A DNA stretch of 64,000 nt. Source: an uncultured Alphaproteobacteria bacterium. Lineage in GTDB: Bacteria; Pseudomonadota; Alphaproteobacteria; HIMB59. The position numbers and the translations under genes are program-made. Below, piece after piece: positions 1 through 8,733 of this stretch. Every line of letters begins with the position of its first letter. The stretch's first letter is position 1. The stretch covers positions 1 to 64,000 of the forward strand of contig CABZUC010000002.1 in the NCBI GenBank assembly GCA_902528805.1, written 5' to 3'. The notes beneath the pieces were generated by a model. That model had not been told where the DNA came from and did not search any database. It saw only the letters and a list, made by a program, of their open reading frames with translations.

Positions 1-210
1 GGAAACAATAAAACTTGGAATTGGTCTGATTTTGAAAATATTAAAAATCTTCCTTATATTTTGTCAGGAGGTCTAAATGTCACTAATATAAAAAAAGCAA
101 TTAACTTAACAGGTGCAGATTTTGTTGATATAAACTCTGGTGTAGAGGAACAACCAGGTGAAAAAAGCCTTACTTTGATAGATGGCATCATTTCATCAAT
201 TTATAATTAA
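1..210 (+). CDS. trpF: phosphoribosylanthranilate isomerase, 3' end (partial)
   Basis: This is the last 69 codons of an open frame that enters from the left edge. The end of a TrpF barrel is recognisable: LSGGLN (the glycine-rich phosphate-binding turn) followed by [19 protein letters not shown], the usual C-terminal signature in which the final strand binds the substrate phosphate. TrpF isomerises N-(5-phosphoribosyl)anthranilate to CdRP in tryptophan synthesis. Its TAA shares one base with the trpB ATG (TAATG), so the two genes are translationally coupled. The 5' part lies outside the window. Confidence 0.9.
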   Translation, partial: GNNKTWNWSDFENIKNLPYILSGGLNVTNIKKAINLTGADFVDINSGVEEQPGEKSLTLIDGIISSIYN

Positions 211-1415
211 TGAAAACATATAAACAACCTAGTACTATTGGAAGATTTGGTGAATTTGGTGGCATGTATGTTGCAGAAACTTTAATGCCCCTATTATTAA
301 ATTTAGATAAATCTTACAAAAAAATTCAAAAGGATAAAAAATTTAAAAAAGAGCTGAATGATCTTTTTAAAAACTATGTGGGGAGGCCATCCTCTTTGCA
401 CTACGCCAAAAATTTATCTAAGTTTATTAATGGACCAAAAGTATATTTTAAAAGAGATGAGCTAAATCATACAGGGGCCCATAAAATTAATAATTGCTTA
501 GGGCAGATACTTCTTGCAAAAAAAATGGGTAAAACAAGAATTATTGCTGAAACGGGTGCTGGACAACACGGAGTTGCAACAGCTACCGTTTGTTCTCTTT
601 TCGGACTTCCTTGTTATATCTACATGGGTTCTAAAGATATCGAAAGACAAAAGCCAAATGTTTTCCGAATGAAGCTTCTGGGCGCCACCATTATTCCCGT
701 TGAGTCTGGAAGTAAATCTTTAAAAGATGCAATGAATGAAGCTTTAAGGGATTGGATTAAAAATGTTAGAGATACTTTTTATATTATTGGATCCACTGCA
801 GGTCCCCACCCCTATCCAAAAATGGTAAGGGATTTTCAATCTGTAATTGGAAAAGAGGCTAGAGAGCAAATACTAAAAGTTGAGAAAAAACTACCAGATT
901 ATTTGATAGCTTGTGTTGGAGGCGGATCAAATGCTATGGGTTTATTTTATCCATTTTTAAACGATAAAAAGGTAAAGATTATTGGAGTTGAGGCAGCAGG
1001 TAGAGGCGTTAAAACAGAAGAAACAGCTGCTACAATGACCTCTGGAACTCCTGGTATTTTACATGGTAGTTACAGTTATGTCTTACAAGACAAAGATGGA
1101 CAAATAAAAGAAGCTCATTCTATTTCTGCCGGTCTCGATTATCCTGGTGTAGGGCCTGAACACTCCCACCTAAAAGATATTAAAAGAGTAAAGTACTTTG
1201 GTATAAACGATAAAGAAGCCCTTGAAGCATTTCAAACATGTTCAAAATTAGAGGGAATTATCCCTGCACTAGAACCCTCACATGCTCTAGCCTACTTAAT
1301 TAAAGCATTTAAAAATAAACATAAAAATAAAGTTGTAATTTTAAATATGTGTGGAAGAGGTGATAAAGATTTATTTACCGCAGCTAAAGCGATTGGGTTT
1401 GACGCAGATGAATAA
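210..1415 (+). CDS. trpB: tryptophan synthase beta chain
   Basis: TrpB is the PLP enzyme that joins indole, channelled from TrpA, to serine in the cytoplasm. The 401 residues match the usual family length. Visible motifs are HTGAHKINN with the Schiff-base lysine at K92, AETGAGQHG with the catalytic glutamate at E114, and the phosphate-cradle GGGSNAMG at about 237-244. CGRGDKD near the C-terminus is the usual end of the chain. The gene overlaps trpF by one base upstream and trpA by eight bases downstream, so trpF-trpB-trpA is one coupled unit. Nothing looks broken and the assignment is secure. Confidence 0.97.
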   Translation: MKTYKQPSTIGRFGEFGGMYVAETLMPLLLNLDKSYKKIQKDKKFKKELNDLFKNYVGRPSSLHYAKNLSKFINGPKVYFKRDELNHTGAHKINNCLGQILLAKKMGKTRIIAETGAGQHGVATATVCSLFGLPCYIYMGSKDIERQKPNVFRMKLLGATIIPVESGSKSLKDAMNEALRDWIKNVRDTFYIIGSTAGPHPYPKMVRDFQSVIGKEAREQILKVEKKLPDYLIACVGGGSNAMGLFYPFLNDKKVKIIGVEAAGRGVKTEETAATMTSGTPGILHGSYSYVLQDKDGQIKEAHSISAGLDYPGVGPEHSHLKDIKRVKYFGINDKEALEAFQTCSKLEGIIPALEPSHALAYLIKAFKNKHKNKVVILNMCGRGDKDLFTAAKAIGFDADE

Positions 1416-2184
1416 TTTAGACACTCTTCCTAAAAAAAAAATACTTTCATTGTTTATGACATGTGGATTTCCTACATTGTCTCAAAGTAAAAAAATCTTC
1501 AATGAAATACTATCTCATCAACCTGATGTTATTGAATTTGGACTTCCCTTTTCTGATCCGATGGCAGATGGGCCTATTATTCAAGAAGCAAATAAACTTG
1601 CACTTAGTTCAAACCTGTCAACACAACAATCATTAAATTTAATAAAAGAATTAAGTAAATCTAAAAACAATACTTCATTTGTTATTATGTGCTATTTAAA
1701 TACTGTTCGCAAATTTGGTTTAGATAAATTCATTAAAAGTATAAAGAATATTGTTGATGGAATAATCATTGTGGATTTACCTTTTGAAGAAGAAAGTGAA
1801 ATTAAAAAGTCTTTATCTAAAAATAATATTCATTTGATTAAATTAATCTCGCCGATGACAGATAAGAAAAGAGCTCAAAAACTTTTAAAGGGTTCAAAAG
1901 GTTTTATTTATTATGTATCAGCAACGGGAATTACTGGCTCAAATAAATTAGATTTCAAAGAAATTAATAAAAATGTTAAATTTCTAAAAAAGATGACAAA
2001 TATTCCAGTTTTAGTGGGATTTGGTATAAAGTCAAAAAAAGATGTGCTCGAAATATCAAAAAAAACTAATGCTGATGGTGTTATAATTGGCTCTGCTCTT
2101 ATACAAAAATATTTTGATTTAAAAATGGATCTTAATAAATATGTAATTGGTTTGAAAAAATTTATTCAAGAAGTAAAGATTTAA
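1408..2184 (+). CDS. trpA: tryptophan synthase alpha chain
   Basis: TrpA cleaves indole-3-glycerol phosphate to indole and glyceraldehyde 3-phosphate and docks on TrpB. The frame is open from 1351, but the residues before MNNLDTLP do not resemble TrpA and would overlap trpB by 65 bases, so the ATG at 1408 (8-base overlap) is chosen, giving 258 residues. The family signature [14 protein letters not shown] holds both catalytic acids, E43 and D54. [10 protein letters not shown] and VGFGIKS are the phosphate-binding loops. The N-terminus is somewhat shorter than in many TrpA proteins. accD follows with no spacer. Confidence 0.95.
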   Translation: MNNLDTLPKKKILSLFMTCGFPTLSQSKKIFNEILSHQPDVIEFGLPFSDPMADGPIIQEANKLALSSNLSTQQSLNLIKELSKSKNNTSFVIMCYLNTVRKFGLDKFIKSIKNIVDGIIIVDLPFEEESEIKKSLSKNNIHLIKLISPMTDKKRAQKLLKGSKGFIYYVSATGITGSNKLDFKEINKNVKFLKKMTNIPVLVGFGIKSKKDVLEISKKTNADGVIIGSALIQKYFDLKMDLNKYVIGLKKFIQEVKI

Positions 2185-3030
2185 ATGAACTGGCTTACAG
2201 ATTTTGTTAAACCTAAGCTAAGCTCTTTTGTCACAAAAAGGGACTCACCCTCAGATCTTTGGACAAACTGTAATAAATGTAACTTAATGTTATATAAATC
2301 TGATCTTAAAGAAAATCTATTCGTTTGTTCTCATTGTGACAATCACATGAACATAGATGTGAATAGTAGACTTTTAAATTTATTTAATAATGATGCATAC
2401 GAAATAATTGATATTCCTTTTGAGAATAATGACCCTTTAAAATTCAAAGATCTAAAAAAGTATTCCGACAGAATGAAAGATGCCCAAAAAAAGACTGATA
2501 GAAAAGATGCAGCCGTTGTTGCTAAAGGTGAGATTGGAAACACTCAAGTAGTAATTTTTATTTTAGATTTTAATTTTATGGGTGGTTCAATGGGCCAGTT
2601 TGTCGGGGAAGCTTTTAAGATTGGTTGTATGAAAGCTGTTGAATCAAATTGTCCTTTTATTTCTGTTGCTTCTTCAGGTGGCGCTAGAATGCAAGAAGGT
2701 ATAGTAAGTTTGATGCAACTTCCTAAAACGGTTGCTGCTGTAAATATGTTAGATCAAAATAAAATTCCATATGTCAGTGTTCTAACACATCCAACTACAG
2801 GTGGTGTTAGTGCTTCATTTGCCATGCTTGGAGATATCATTATTGCAGAAAAAGGAAGTATGATTGGTTTTGCTGGCAAAAGAGTGATAGAGGAAACGAT
2901 TAAAGAACAGTTACCTGAGGATTTTCAAACAGCTGAATATCTTTTAGAGCACGGGATGATTGATATGGTTGTTCATCGTAAAGAATTAAATCAATCTCTC
3001 TCAAAAGTTTTATCTTTTGTAAAAAAATAA
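2185..3030 (+). CDS. accD: acetyl-CoA carboxylase carboxyltransferase subunit beta
   Basis: AccD is the beta half of the carboxyltransferase that moves CO2 from biotin to acetyl-CoA in the first step of fatty-acid synthesis. Its 281 residues begin with the characteristic four-cysteine zinc ribbon (C29, C32, C48, C51). A crotonase-fold domain follows with FMGGSMGQFVGE and SSGGARMQEG, the carboxyltransferase oxyanion and CoA-binding signatures. The ATG follows the trpA stop directly, and folC starts four bases after the accD stop. The trpFBA-accD-folC order is typical of alphaproteobacteria. Confidence 0.96.
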   Translation: MNWLTDFVKPKLSSFVTKRDSPSDLWTNCNKCNLMLYKSDLKENLFVCSHCDNHMNIDVNSRLLNLFNNDAYEIIDIPFENNDPLKFKDLKKYSDRMKDAQKKTDRKDAAVVAKGEIGNTQVVIFILDFNFMGGSMGQFVGEAFKIGCMKAVESNCPFISVASSGGARMQEGIVSLMQLPKTVAAVNMLDQNKIPYVSVLTHPTTGGVSASFAMLGDIIIAEKGSMIGFAGKRVIEETIKEQLPEDFQTAEYLLEHGMIDMVVHRKELNQSLSKVLSFVKK

Positions 3031-3034
3031 GATC

Positions 3035-4288
3035 TTGCAAGATCCCATTTTTCAAAGACTACTAAAACTTCACCCTAAGTTTTCTGACTTATCTTTAGGC
3101 AGAATTAAAAAGCTCCTTAAAAAAATAGATTTTGATGAGAGTTTATTACCAAAAGTAATTCATATAGCCGGTACTAATGGGAAGGGTTCAACAGCAGCAA
3201 TTTTAAAGTCAATACTCAACCAACATGGATATTCAACACATGTTTACTCTACCCCACACCTAGTAAAGTTTAATGAAAGAATACAATTAAGATCAAAAGA
3301 TATTTCCAATCAAAAGTTGTTAAAATATTTAAGATATTGTGAAAATATAAATGATGGAAATTTAATTACTTTTTTTGAAATAACTACAGCGGCAGCTTTT
3401 AAAGCTTTTCAAGATCATAAAGCTGACTATTTAATTTTGGAGGTGGGACTCGGTGGAAGGTTTGACGCTACAAATATAATCAAAAAATCAAAATTTGTAG
3501 CTATTACTCCGATTTCCTTAGATCATCAAGACTATCTTGGTACTTCCTTAAATCAAATCGCATTCGAAAAATTAGGTATTGTGAATTCAAAAAGTACCAT
3601 TGTTGTTAACAGGCAAAAATTAGGAGTAATGAATTATATTAAGTTACAACTAAAGAAAAGAAAATTGAATGCAGATATTTATAATGATGAATGGAAGATA
3701 AGATCTAAATTTTATATTTCTGATAATGTAAAAGTAGATATGTCAAAATTAAATTTATTGGGCTCACATCAATTAATTAATGCTGGATTAGGAATACATT
3801 TAGCAAAAAATATTTTAAAAGATGCATTTGATGCGGAAGTGACGCAAAAAGCATTAACAAATTGTCAATGGCCAGGGAGATTACAAAAAATTAAAAGTGG
3901 TGTGTTAACAAGAAAGATTAAAAAATTCAAAGATATTTATTTAGATGGATTCCACAATATAGATGGAATGAGAGCCTTGATTGCATCATTAACTAAAAAT
4001 AAAAAAATATTAATATGCTCTTTTTTAAATAATAAAAAATATTTGCAAATGCTTAATAGTTTGACAAAACACTTTAATAAGATTTTAGTAGTGAAAATGG
4101 AAGAAGAAAATTCTATTACTAAAGAACTATTGCCCAAAAATCTCTCTTTATATTTTGCTGACTCTTTAGAGCAGTCTTTTAAAACTATAAATAAAATATC
4201 CTCAAAACAGACTTCTGTTTATTTTGGAGGTTCTTTGTATTTTATTGGCGAAGTTATAAAAAAGAATCAACCTCGAAAATTAATTTAG
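3035..4288 (+). CDS. folC: bifunctional folylpolyglutamate synthase / dihydrofolate synthase
   Basis: FolC ligates glutamate to dihydropteroate and extends folate polyglutamate tails using ATP. The P-loop GTNGKGST lies at residues 46-53, and the Mur-ligase-like central domain carries LEVGLGGRFDATN and the ITPISLDHQDYLG segment. The start is a TTG at 3035: no ATG occurs before the P-loop, and the opening residues (FQRLLKLHPKFSDLSLGR) already align with normal FolC N-termini. The length of 417 residues is normal. It closes the tryptophan/fatty-acid/folate unit, and a hairpin lies about 90 bases downstream. Confidence 0.93.
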   Translation: MQDPIFQRLLKLHPKFSDLSLGRIKKLLKKIDFDESLLPKVIHIAGTNGKGSTAAILKSILNQHGYSTHVYSTPHLVKFNERIQLRSKDISNQKLLKYLRYCENINDGNLITFFEITTAAAFKAFQDHKADYLILEVGLGGRFDATNIIKKSKFVAITPISLDHQDYLGTSLNQIAFEKLGIVNSKSTIVVNRQKLGVMNYIKLQLKKRKLNADIYNDEWKIRSKFYISDNVKVDMSKLNLLGSHQLINAGLGIHLAKNILKDAFDAEVTQKALTNCQWPGRLQKIKSGVLTRKIKKFKDIYLDGFHNIDGMRALIASLTKNKKILICSFLNNKKYLQMLNSLTKHFNKILVVKMEEENSITKELLPKNLSLYFADSLEQSFKTINKISSKQTSVYFGGSLYFIGEVIKKNQPRKLI

Positions 4289-4374
4289 TTAATACTATTT
4301 TTTTAAAGGCAATCTATTTGATCCATTTTTATAAGATAAAGGTAAAAATTGTGATTAACCTTAATCCTCCAAAA

Positions 4375-4407
4375 AACCATTCTTGTGGTTTGACTGCAAG
4401 AATGGTT
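4375..4407 (-). terminator. hairpin terminator for the minus-strand operon, shared with the folC 3' side
   Basis: A perfect 11-bp inverted repeat, AACCATTCTTG (4375-4385) and CAAGAATGGTT (4397-4407), encloses an 11-base loop between two convergent genes. Read on the minus strand the stem is followed by a run of T (complement of the A-run at 4371-4376), which is the layout of a Rho-independent terminator for the operon ending at 4412. On the plus strand the T tract is weaker, so termination of folC there is less certain. Confidence 0.8.
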
Positions 4408-4411
4408 CTCC

Positions 4412-4747
4412 TCAAATCTTAGATTTATTTTTATAATATAATAATAAAGCTAACGTTTCGTATGCAATATTCCATAATTGTTTAAAAATTGGTAACTTTA
4501 ATATTAACGATAAATATTTCCATCTGGGCATGGTATCCCACAAAATTAAAAATGACTCTGATCCTGAGATCAGCCTACCCTGATGGTAAACGTGCATTCT
4601 TCTGAATAAATCTTTTTTTGAAAGGTGATTTATATGTTCATCTCTGTCTTTGGAGATATCAACGTAGTTTATATCACATGTTTTTTTTTTATAATGACTT
4701 ATTTCAGCATTACAAATATTACATGATCCATTGAAATATACTTTCAT
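4412..4747 (-). CDS. DCC/DUF393 family thiol-disulfide oxidoreductase-like protein
   Basis: The protein opens MKVYFNGSCNICNAEI, matching the DCC family in which a D/N-G-x-C-x-x-C motif near the N-terminus gives a thioredoxin-like redox centre. The C-terminal half is rich in aromatic and hydrophobic residues (LSLILKLPIFKQLWNIAYE), also usual for the family. An upstream extension is open but would overlap the GST gene, so the ATG at 4747, one base after the GST stop, is preferred and gives 111 residues. Substrates of this family are largely unknown. The neighbouring glutathione transferase suggests a thiol-related role, which is inference. Confidence 0.75.
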   Translation of the reverse strand: MKVYFNGSCNICNAEISHYKKKTCDINYVDISKDRDEHINHLSKKDLFRRMHVYHQGRLISGSESFLILWDTMPRWKYLSLILKLPIFKQLWNIAYETLALLLYYKNKSKI

Positions 4748-4748
4748 T

Positions 4749-5366
4749 TTAATTTGTACTTGGCGGCACTGTGCCATCTTTCATTAAATCGTAACCCTTT
4801 ATAACAGCAGGTCTAAGTGCAATTTTATTATACCATCTGGTCAAATTTAAATATTTATTTAAACCAATATCGTGGATTGGATGTCGTGCAATCCAAGGGA
4901 ATGTTGCAATGTCAGCAATTGAATATTCTCTTGCTAAATATTCATTGTTAGATAAATGATCATCCAAATTTTTGTAAATAGTTTCTGCTATTTTAAAATA
5001 TCTTTGTTCTCCAAATTCACTTTTACCTGGGTTGTAATGATGAAATTGATGATGCTGACCTAACATTGGTCCAATATAACCCATCTGTGCCATCAGCCAT
5101 TGAGTCGTTAAATTTTGATTTAAACCATAAAACTCTCCAGAGAAGTTTGCTAAATATATTAATATTGCACCAGATTCAAAGATAGTCTGGTTTTCATGTC
5201 TGAGTACAGGAATTTTTGAAAAAGGTGAGATTTTTTTAAAATCTTCATGGAACTGTTCACCTTTGTTTAAGTTAATAAATGTAATCGAGTAATTTTCGTT
5301 GATCTCCTCTAACATTATTGAAATTTTTCTAGCATTTGGAGTTGAGTCTGCAAATAACTCAAACAT
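4749..5366 (-). CDS. glutathione S-transferase, nu-class/YfcG-like
   Basis: This 205-residue protein has the two-domain GST layout. An N-terminal thioredoxin fold carries TPNARKISIMLEE, the cis-proline KIPVL and the glutathione-binding ESGAIL. A helical C-terminal domain follows with SIADIATFPWI, the conserved N-capping box. The TPN at the active-site turn resembles YfcG/YghU (nu-class) enzymes, which reduce disulfides or peroxides with glutathione. It sits between a small membrane protein ending one base upstream and the DCC protein one base downstream, so the three are probably one transcript. The substrate is unknown. Confidence 0.85.
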   Translation of the reverse strand: MFELFADSTPNARKISIMLEEINENYSITFINLNKGEQFHEDFKKISPFSKIPVLRHENQTIFESGAILIYLANFSGEFYGLNQNLTTQWLMAQMGYIGPMLGQHHQFHHYNPGKSEFGEQRYFKIAETIYKNLDDHLSNNEYLAREYSIADIATFPWIARHPIHDIGLNKYLNLTRWYNKIALRPAVIKGYDLMKDGTVPPSTN

Positions 5367-5702
5367 CTAAATAAGGCTCATAATGTATTTGTGAACAAAA
5401 TATCCTATTACTAGCAAAGTTAATCCGATCAAGTAAATTAGCCAAAAATTCATATTAAGATTTTTTGCGAAGAAGAAGGGTAAGAAAAATAAATATGAGA
5501 CAGGTACTCCAATTAAAATACTTTTAGCAAAAATTACAGTATTTTCGGTATTTTTATGCTCTAAGAAAGAGAAGGCAATGGCGATAATACTCGCGATTGG
5601 AAGAGCGATAATAAATCCAGATAGCTCTGGTCTTTTACCAGAAAGCCAGCTTGCAAATGTAATTATAAGTGCAGCTAGTATTACTTTAAGAGCAAAAATC
5701 AT
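5367..5702 (-). CDS. small four-helix integral membrane protein, DUF3147/GlpM-like
   Basis: A 111-residue hydrophobic protein with about four membrane segments (roughly residues 3-20, 27-46, 57-77 and 84-106). The loop SGKRPELSGFIIALPIAS and the later FAKSILIGVPVSYLFFLPFFF give it the look of the small DUF3147/GlpM-type family, recalled from pattern only. No catalytic motif is visible. It abuts the GST gene without spacer, which points to co-transcription. Its function is unknown. Confidence 0.7.
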   Translation of the reverse strand: MIFALKVILAALIITFASWLSGKRPELSGFIIALPIASIIAIAFSFLEHKNTENTVIFAKSILIGVPVSYLFFLPFFFAKNLNMNFWLIYLIGLTLLVIGYFVHKYIMSLI

Positions 5703-5731
5703 ATTTAATATTTTATACTAATAAATAAAAA

Positions 5732-6568
5732 TTAAAGATTATTTTCAGGAACTAAGAACGTTGTAGAGGCCCAGTCACTATGCCAAATTGGTTCTTGTTC
5801 ATCAGGCTTTGATTTTAATGGATAAATGACAACTGAGTCTAATAGATACTCCTTACCTGATTCTGTTTCAAAAGTAAATTTACCTTTCTCATCTGTTTTG
5901 ACATTTGAAACAGATAATTTAGAGTTTTTATATTTTGAGAAAATTGTGATGAGGTTATTTGGTAGTGGTTTTTTTTTATAAAATAAAGTTGCACTTATTT
6001 GATTAGAGTCAAAATTTGTATAAGGGTTTTGATCTAAAACAAATTCAAATAAAAGTCCTGTTTTTTTATCTTTTCCTTTACTAGCACTACTTGTGGTAAT
6101 TAAAGATTTTGCATAACGCCGATAACTCTCCATAAAATTACTTTGGGGAAAGTCTTTATCTAAATGAGTTTGAATTAATTGTTCATAACCCTTTTCAGAA
6201 ACAAAATCCTTAAATTTTTGAAATTTTTTGTAATTTACAAATTTATCAGTAGTTTCGTGATAAATAATTAATAAGTCTTCCAACTTTGTCTTTGTGTTTA
6301 ATGCTGGTACATCTCCAAGTATACCTTTGACTTTTTCTTTTTTATTTTTAGACCCAGATAAAATTTTAAAAGTTTTAAAATCTTGTGGATTATACATTAA
6401 GGCCATACCTTGAAATTCTTGTCCCACTCTCAAGTGAGCATTTATTATGTTATCATTAATCTGGTATTTAGTTGGCTCAATCCAAAATTCGTGAGCACTT
6501 ACCTGAACAATGCAAGCAGTGAGGAATGAAAAAACATAAAGAATTCTTAATTGAACTTTGGTAAACAT
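5732..6568 (-). CDS. DUF4198 exported protein
   Basis: A 278-residue periplasmic protein. Residues 1-25 form a signal peptide ending ...VQVSA before HEFWIEP, and HEFW-E-P right after cleavage is the hallmark of DUF4198. The rest is beta-rich, with a carboxypeptidase-regulatory-like segment near the end (VKTDEKGKFTFETESGKEY). Members are often next to metal-uptake genes and have been tentatively linked to nickel or cobalt transport. Here it is divergent from a HupE/UreJ-like gene, which fits. The histidine right after the cleavage site could bind metal, which is inference. It starts only six bases from its divergent partner. Confidence 0.75.
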   Translation of the reverse strand: MFTKVQLRILYVFSFLTACIVQVSAHEFWIEPTKYQINDNIINAHLRVGQEFQGMALMYNPQDFKTFKILSGSKNKKEKVKGILGDVPALNTKTKLEDLLIIYHETTDKFVNYKKFQKFKDFVSEKGYEQLIQTHLDKDFPQSNFMESYRRYAKSLITTSSASKGKDKKTGLLFEFVLDQNPYTNFDSNQISATLFYKKKPLPNNLITIFSKYKNSKLSVSNVKTDEKGKFTFETESGKEYLLDSVVIYPLKSKPDEQEPIWHSDWASTTFLVPENNL

Positions 6569-6574
6569 GACTAA

Positions 6575-7681
6575 ATGATAAAGTACTTATTCTTTTTAAT
6601 TCTTCTATTAAGCCCTCCTCTGCATACACATGAAATTAAACCTGCGATCGTAGATATTACCATTATAGAGGAAAATGCTTCAATTGAATTTAAATTGAAT
6701 GCTGAAACTGTGCTGTCTGAAATTGATGCTTCGGTTTATGTTGATACAAATAATTCTCCTCAGTCTCAAAAATATGACCAATTTAGGGCCTTTTCTGTTC
6801 AAGAAATAGAAAAGTTAGTATTTAAAAATAAGTCTAAATTTATTAATAAGATCCAAATCAATAACGAGAGTGAGATCATACCTCTCTTACTAAATAAAGT
6901 AGAGACGTTTGATGAGACAAACGAAGAGATGCCGAGAGATACTGTTTTATATCTCAATTTCGATATCAAAGACTTTTCTACGTTTACAGTTCAATTTGAT
7001 AAAAAGATAGGACCTGTTGTAATTAGACAATTTGAAGATTTATCAAAAGAGTCTGTCTTGTTTACAAGTTATTTACAGCCAGCTGAAAAATCGCCCCTTT
7101 TATCACAACAGTCACAATCCTCAGTAGGAAAAACAATAATTGAATATTTAATTCTAGGAATAGAGCACATTGTTCCTAAAGGGCTAGATCATATATTATT
7201 TATTATAGGTATCTTTTTTTATGCAATTAAATTTAAACCTCTATTACTTCAAGTTACCATGTTTACACTGGCACATTCTATTACACTAATTCTTGCTAGT
7301 TTTAATTTAATCTTTATCCCTGCAGTAATTGTAGAACCCTTGATAGCTCTATCTATCAGTTATGTCGCAATAGAAAATATTTTTCAAAGACGTTTGATTG
7401 TTCCTCGTTATATCATAATTTTCATCTTTGGATTAATTCATGGCTTAGGTTTTGCTTTTGTTCTTGGAGATATCGGTTTGAATACAAGTCAACTGGTAAT
7501 AAGTCTGATTTCATTTAACGTTGGAGTTGAAGTAGCTCAAATAGCAATCATTATTCTTGCATCAATTATTTTTATTCTACCCTCACGTCAAATTTGGTAT
7601 CGAGCATTTTTGCAAATTCCTATTTCTGTTATAATCTCCTTAATAGGTTTATATTGGTTTATTGAAAGGGTATTCTTTTAG
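6575..7681 (+). CDS. HupE/UreJ_2 family membrane protein, putative metal permease
   Basis: A 368-residue protein. A signal peptide (about 1-18) precedes a periplasmic domain of roughly 165 residues beginning HEIKPAIVDI. About seven membrane helices follow, the first carrying GIEHIVPKGLDHILFIIG. This histidine/aspartate-rich helix is the HupE/UreJ_2 signature, associated with Ni/Co transport in the wider HupE family. GLIHGLGFAFVLGD is a second conserved histidine motif. The divergent DUF4198 gene supports a metal-acquisition role. The 3' end overlaps the convergent histidine phosphatase by four bases. The transported metal cannot be read from sequence. Confidence 0.8.
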   Translation: MIKYLFFLILLLSPPLHTHEIKPAIVDITIIEENASIEFKLNAETVLSEIDASVYVDTNNSPQSQKYDQFRAFSVQEIEKLVFKNKSKFINKIQINNESEIIPLLLNKVETFDETNEEMPRDTVLYLNFDIKDFSTFTVQFDKKIGPVVIRQFEDLSKESVLFTSYLQPAEKSPLLSQQSQSSVGKTIIEYLILGIEHIVPKGLDHILFIIGIFFYAIKFKPLLLQVTMFTLAHSITLILASFNLIFIPAVIVEPLIALSISYVAIENIFQRRLIVPRYIIIFIFGLIHGLGFAFVLGDIGLNTSQLVISLISFNVGVEVAQIAIIILASIIFILPSRQIWYRAFLQIPISVIISLIGLYWFIERVFF

Positions 7682-8232
7682 AGGTCTACTTTTATAGTTC
7701 CTAAAATTGCTAAAGATTTATCTGCAATCACAATTTCACCAGAGTTTGGATAATAATCAAGAAAGCCGCCGATGATCACATAATGCGTGACGAAAATTAG
7801 GTTCCCCCCACTATCGTCCCATCTATTGATAAATTCACTCAATTCCAACATTTGTTTTGTGTGATTTTTTTGGTACTTACCAGAAAACGTAGAGTTTAAT
7901 GCACTAAAATTCTCAAAATCTCCAAACGCATACCGAGCTGTATCTTGGCAACGGCACCACTGACTAGAATAGACAAGGTCTACAGGTATAGAATATTCAA
8001 TAAATAATTTGCCTATTGTTTGGGATTGACGAATTCCTTGTTGATTTAAATTTCTTTGTGTTGAGCAGTCTTCTAATTCAAAGTTATCAGGATCTCCACC
8101 CCCTGGAGCGTAAGCATGACGAATAAAAACTACTTTACCGCCATCTTTTAGCAAATTCCAACTAGTCTCGTTAGAAAAAGAATGGGGGGTAAATAAAAAG
8201 TAAAAAAGTAGAAATAAATTAATAACCCTCAT
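7678..8232 (-). CDS. exported histidine phosphatase family protein
   Basis: A 184-residue branch-1 histidine phosphatase-like protein. The catalytic RHA motif has its phospho-accepting histidine at H39 (VVFIRHAYAPGG), followed by the SSQWCRCQDTA arginine motif and the second histidine at H150 (FVTHYV). Residues 1-20 are a hydrophobic signal peptide, so the enzyme probably acts in the periplasm. The RHA instead of RHG and the cysteine pair in the second motif are seen in small secreted members. It overlaps the upstream gamma-glutamylcyclotransferase by four bases, indicating coupled translation. The substrate is unknown. Confidence 0.8.
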   Translation of the reverse strand: MRVINLFLLFYFLFTPHSFSNETSWNLLKDGGKVVFIRHAYAPGGGDPDNFELEDCSTQRNLNQQGIRQSQTIGKLFIEYSIPVDLVYSSQWCRCQDTARYAFGDFENFSALNSTFSGKYQKNHTKQMLELSEFINRWDDSGGNLIFVTHYVIIGGFLDYYPNSGEIVIADKSLAILGTIKVDL

Positions 8233-8726
8233 TGTTGAGAGTGATACTGATGATAAGCTTGTTTTTTAACATCACTCCAATACTGATCTGCCTCTTCCGC
8301 TGTATATTTCCCATAAAGTTGCATCCAAAGTTCAGTGGTCACTAAAGTCAAAGCCTCGTCTTTGTCTTTCCATTCCTCATAAAACCAAGGATCCATAGAA
8401 GGCTTGACTCCTTTTTGAGAGAAATATTTTGCCTCTGAGAGTTTTCCATCAGTCTCAACGGACATTATTTTAGGAGCAAATTCGACGTCTTCAAAAAAAC
8501 GGATGCGTGCAATATCATCGTCAGTTAGACCTTTCACTAATATCCCATCAACGCCCGTGTAGTTATCACCAAAGATTATAACTGGGAAATTCTCATCAAT
8601 GACAAGGCGTAATTCACTTTTAGGTGCAAAAGCAGAAATTATGTCTAAATAGTTAGATTTCTTTCCAATAACTTTTTCTAAAACTGAAATAGAACGAAGT
8701 GTGCCGTAAAAAAAATAATTTCCCAT
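8229..8726 (-). CDS. gamma-glutamylcyclotransferase family (AIG2-like) protein
   Basis: A 165-residue protein opening MGNYFFYGTLR, the Y-G-S/T-L-R substrate-loop signature of the gamma-glutamylcyclotransferase fold. FPVIIFGDN and VDGILVKGLTDDDIARIRFFE are further family segments, the last holding the acidic residues near the active site. These enzymes release 5-oxoproline from gamma-glutamyl compounds. The location beside pxpABC, whose substrate is 5-oxoproline, makes that activity plausible here. pxpA lies seven bases upstream on the same strand, so the two are probably one transcript. The exact gamma-glutamyl substrate is not readable. Confidence 0.8.
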   Translation of the reverse strand: MGNYFFYGTLRSISVLEKVIGKKSNYLDIISAFAPKSELRLVIDENFPVIIFGDNYTGVDGILVKGLTDDDIARIRFFEDVEFAPKIMSVETDGKLSEAKYFSQKGVKPSMDPWFYEEWKDKDEALTLVTTELWMQLYGKYTAEEADQYWSDVKKQAYHQYHSQQ

Positions 8727-8733
8727 AATAGTT

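Noticed and set aside
1351-1407. Longer N-terminus for trpA
   Set aside because: It lies inside trpB and its residues do not resemble TrpA; the ATG at 1408 gives normal coupling.
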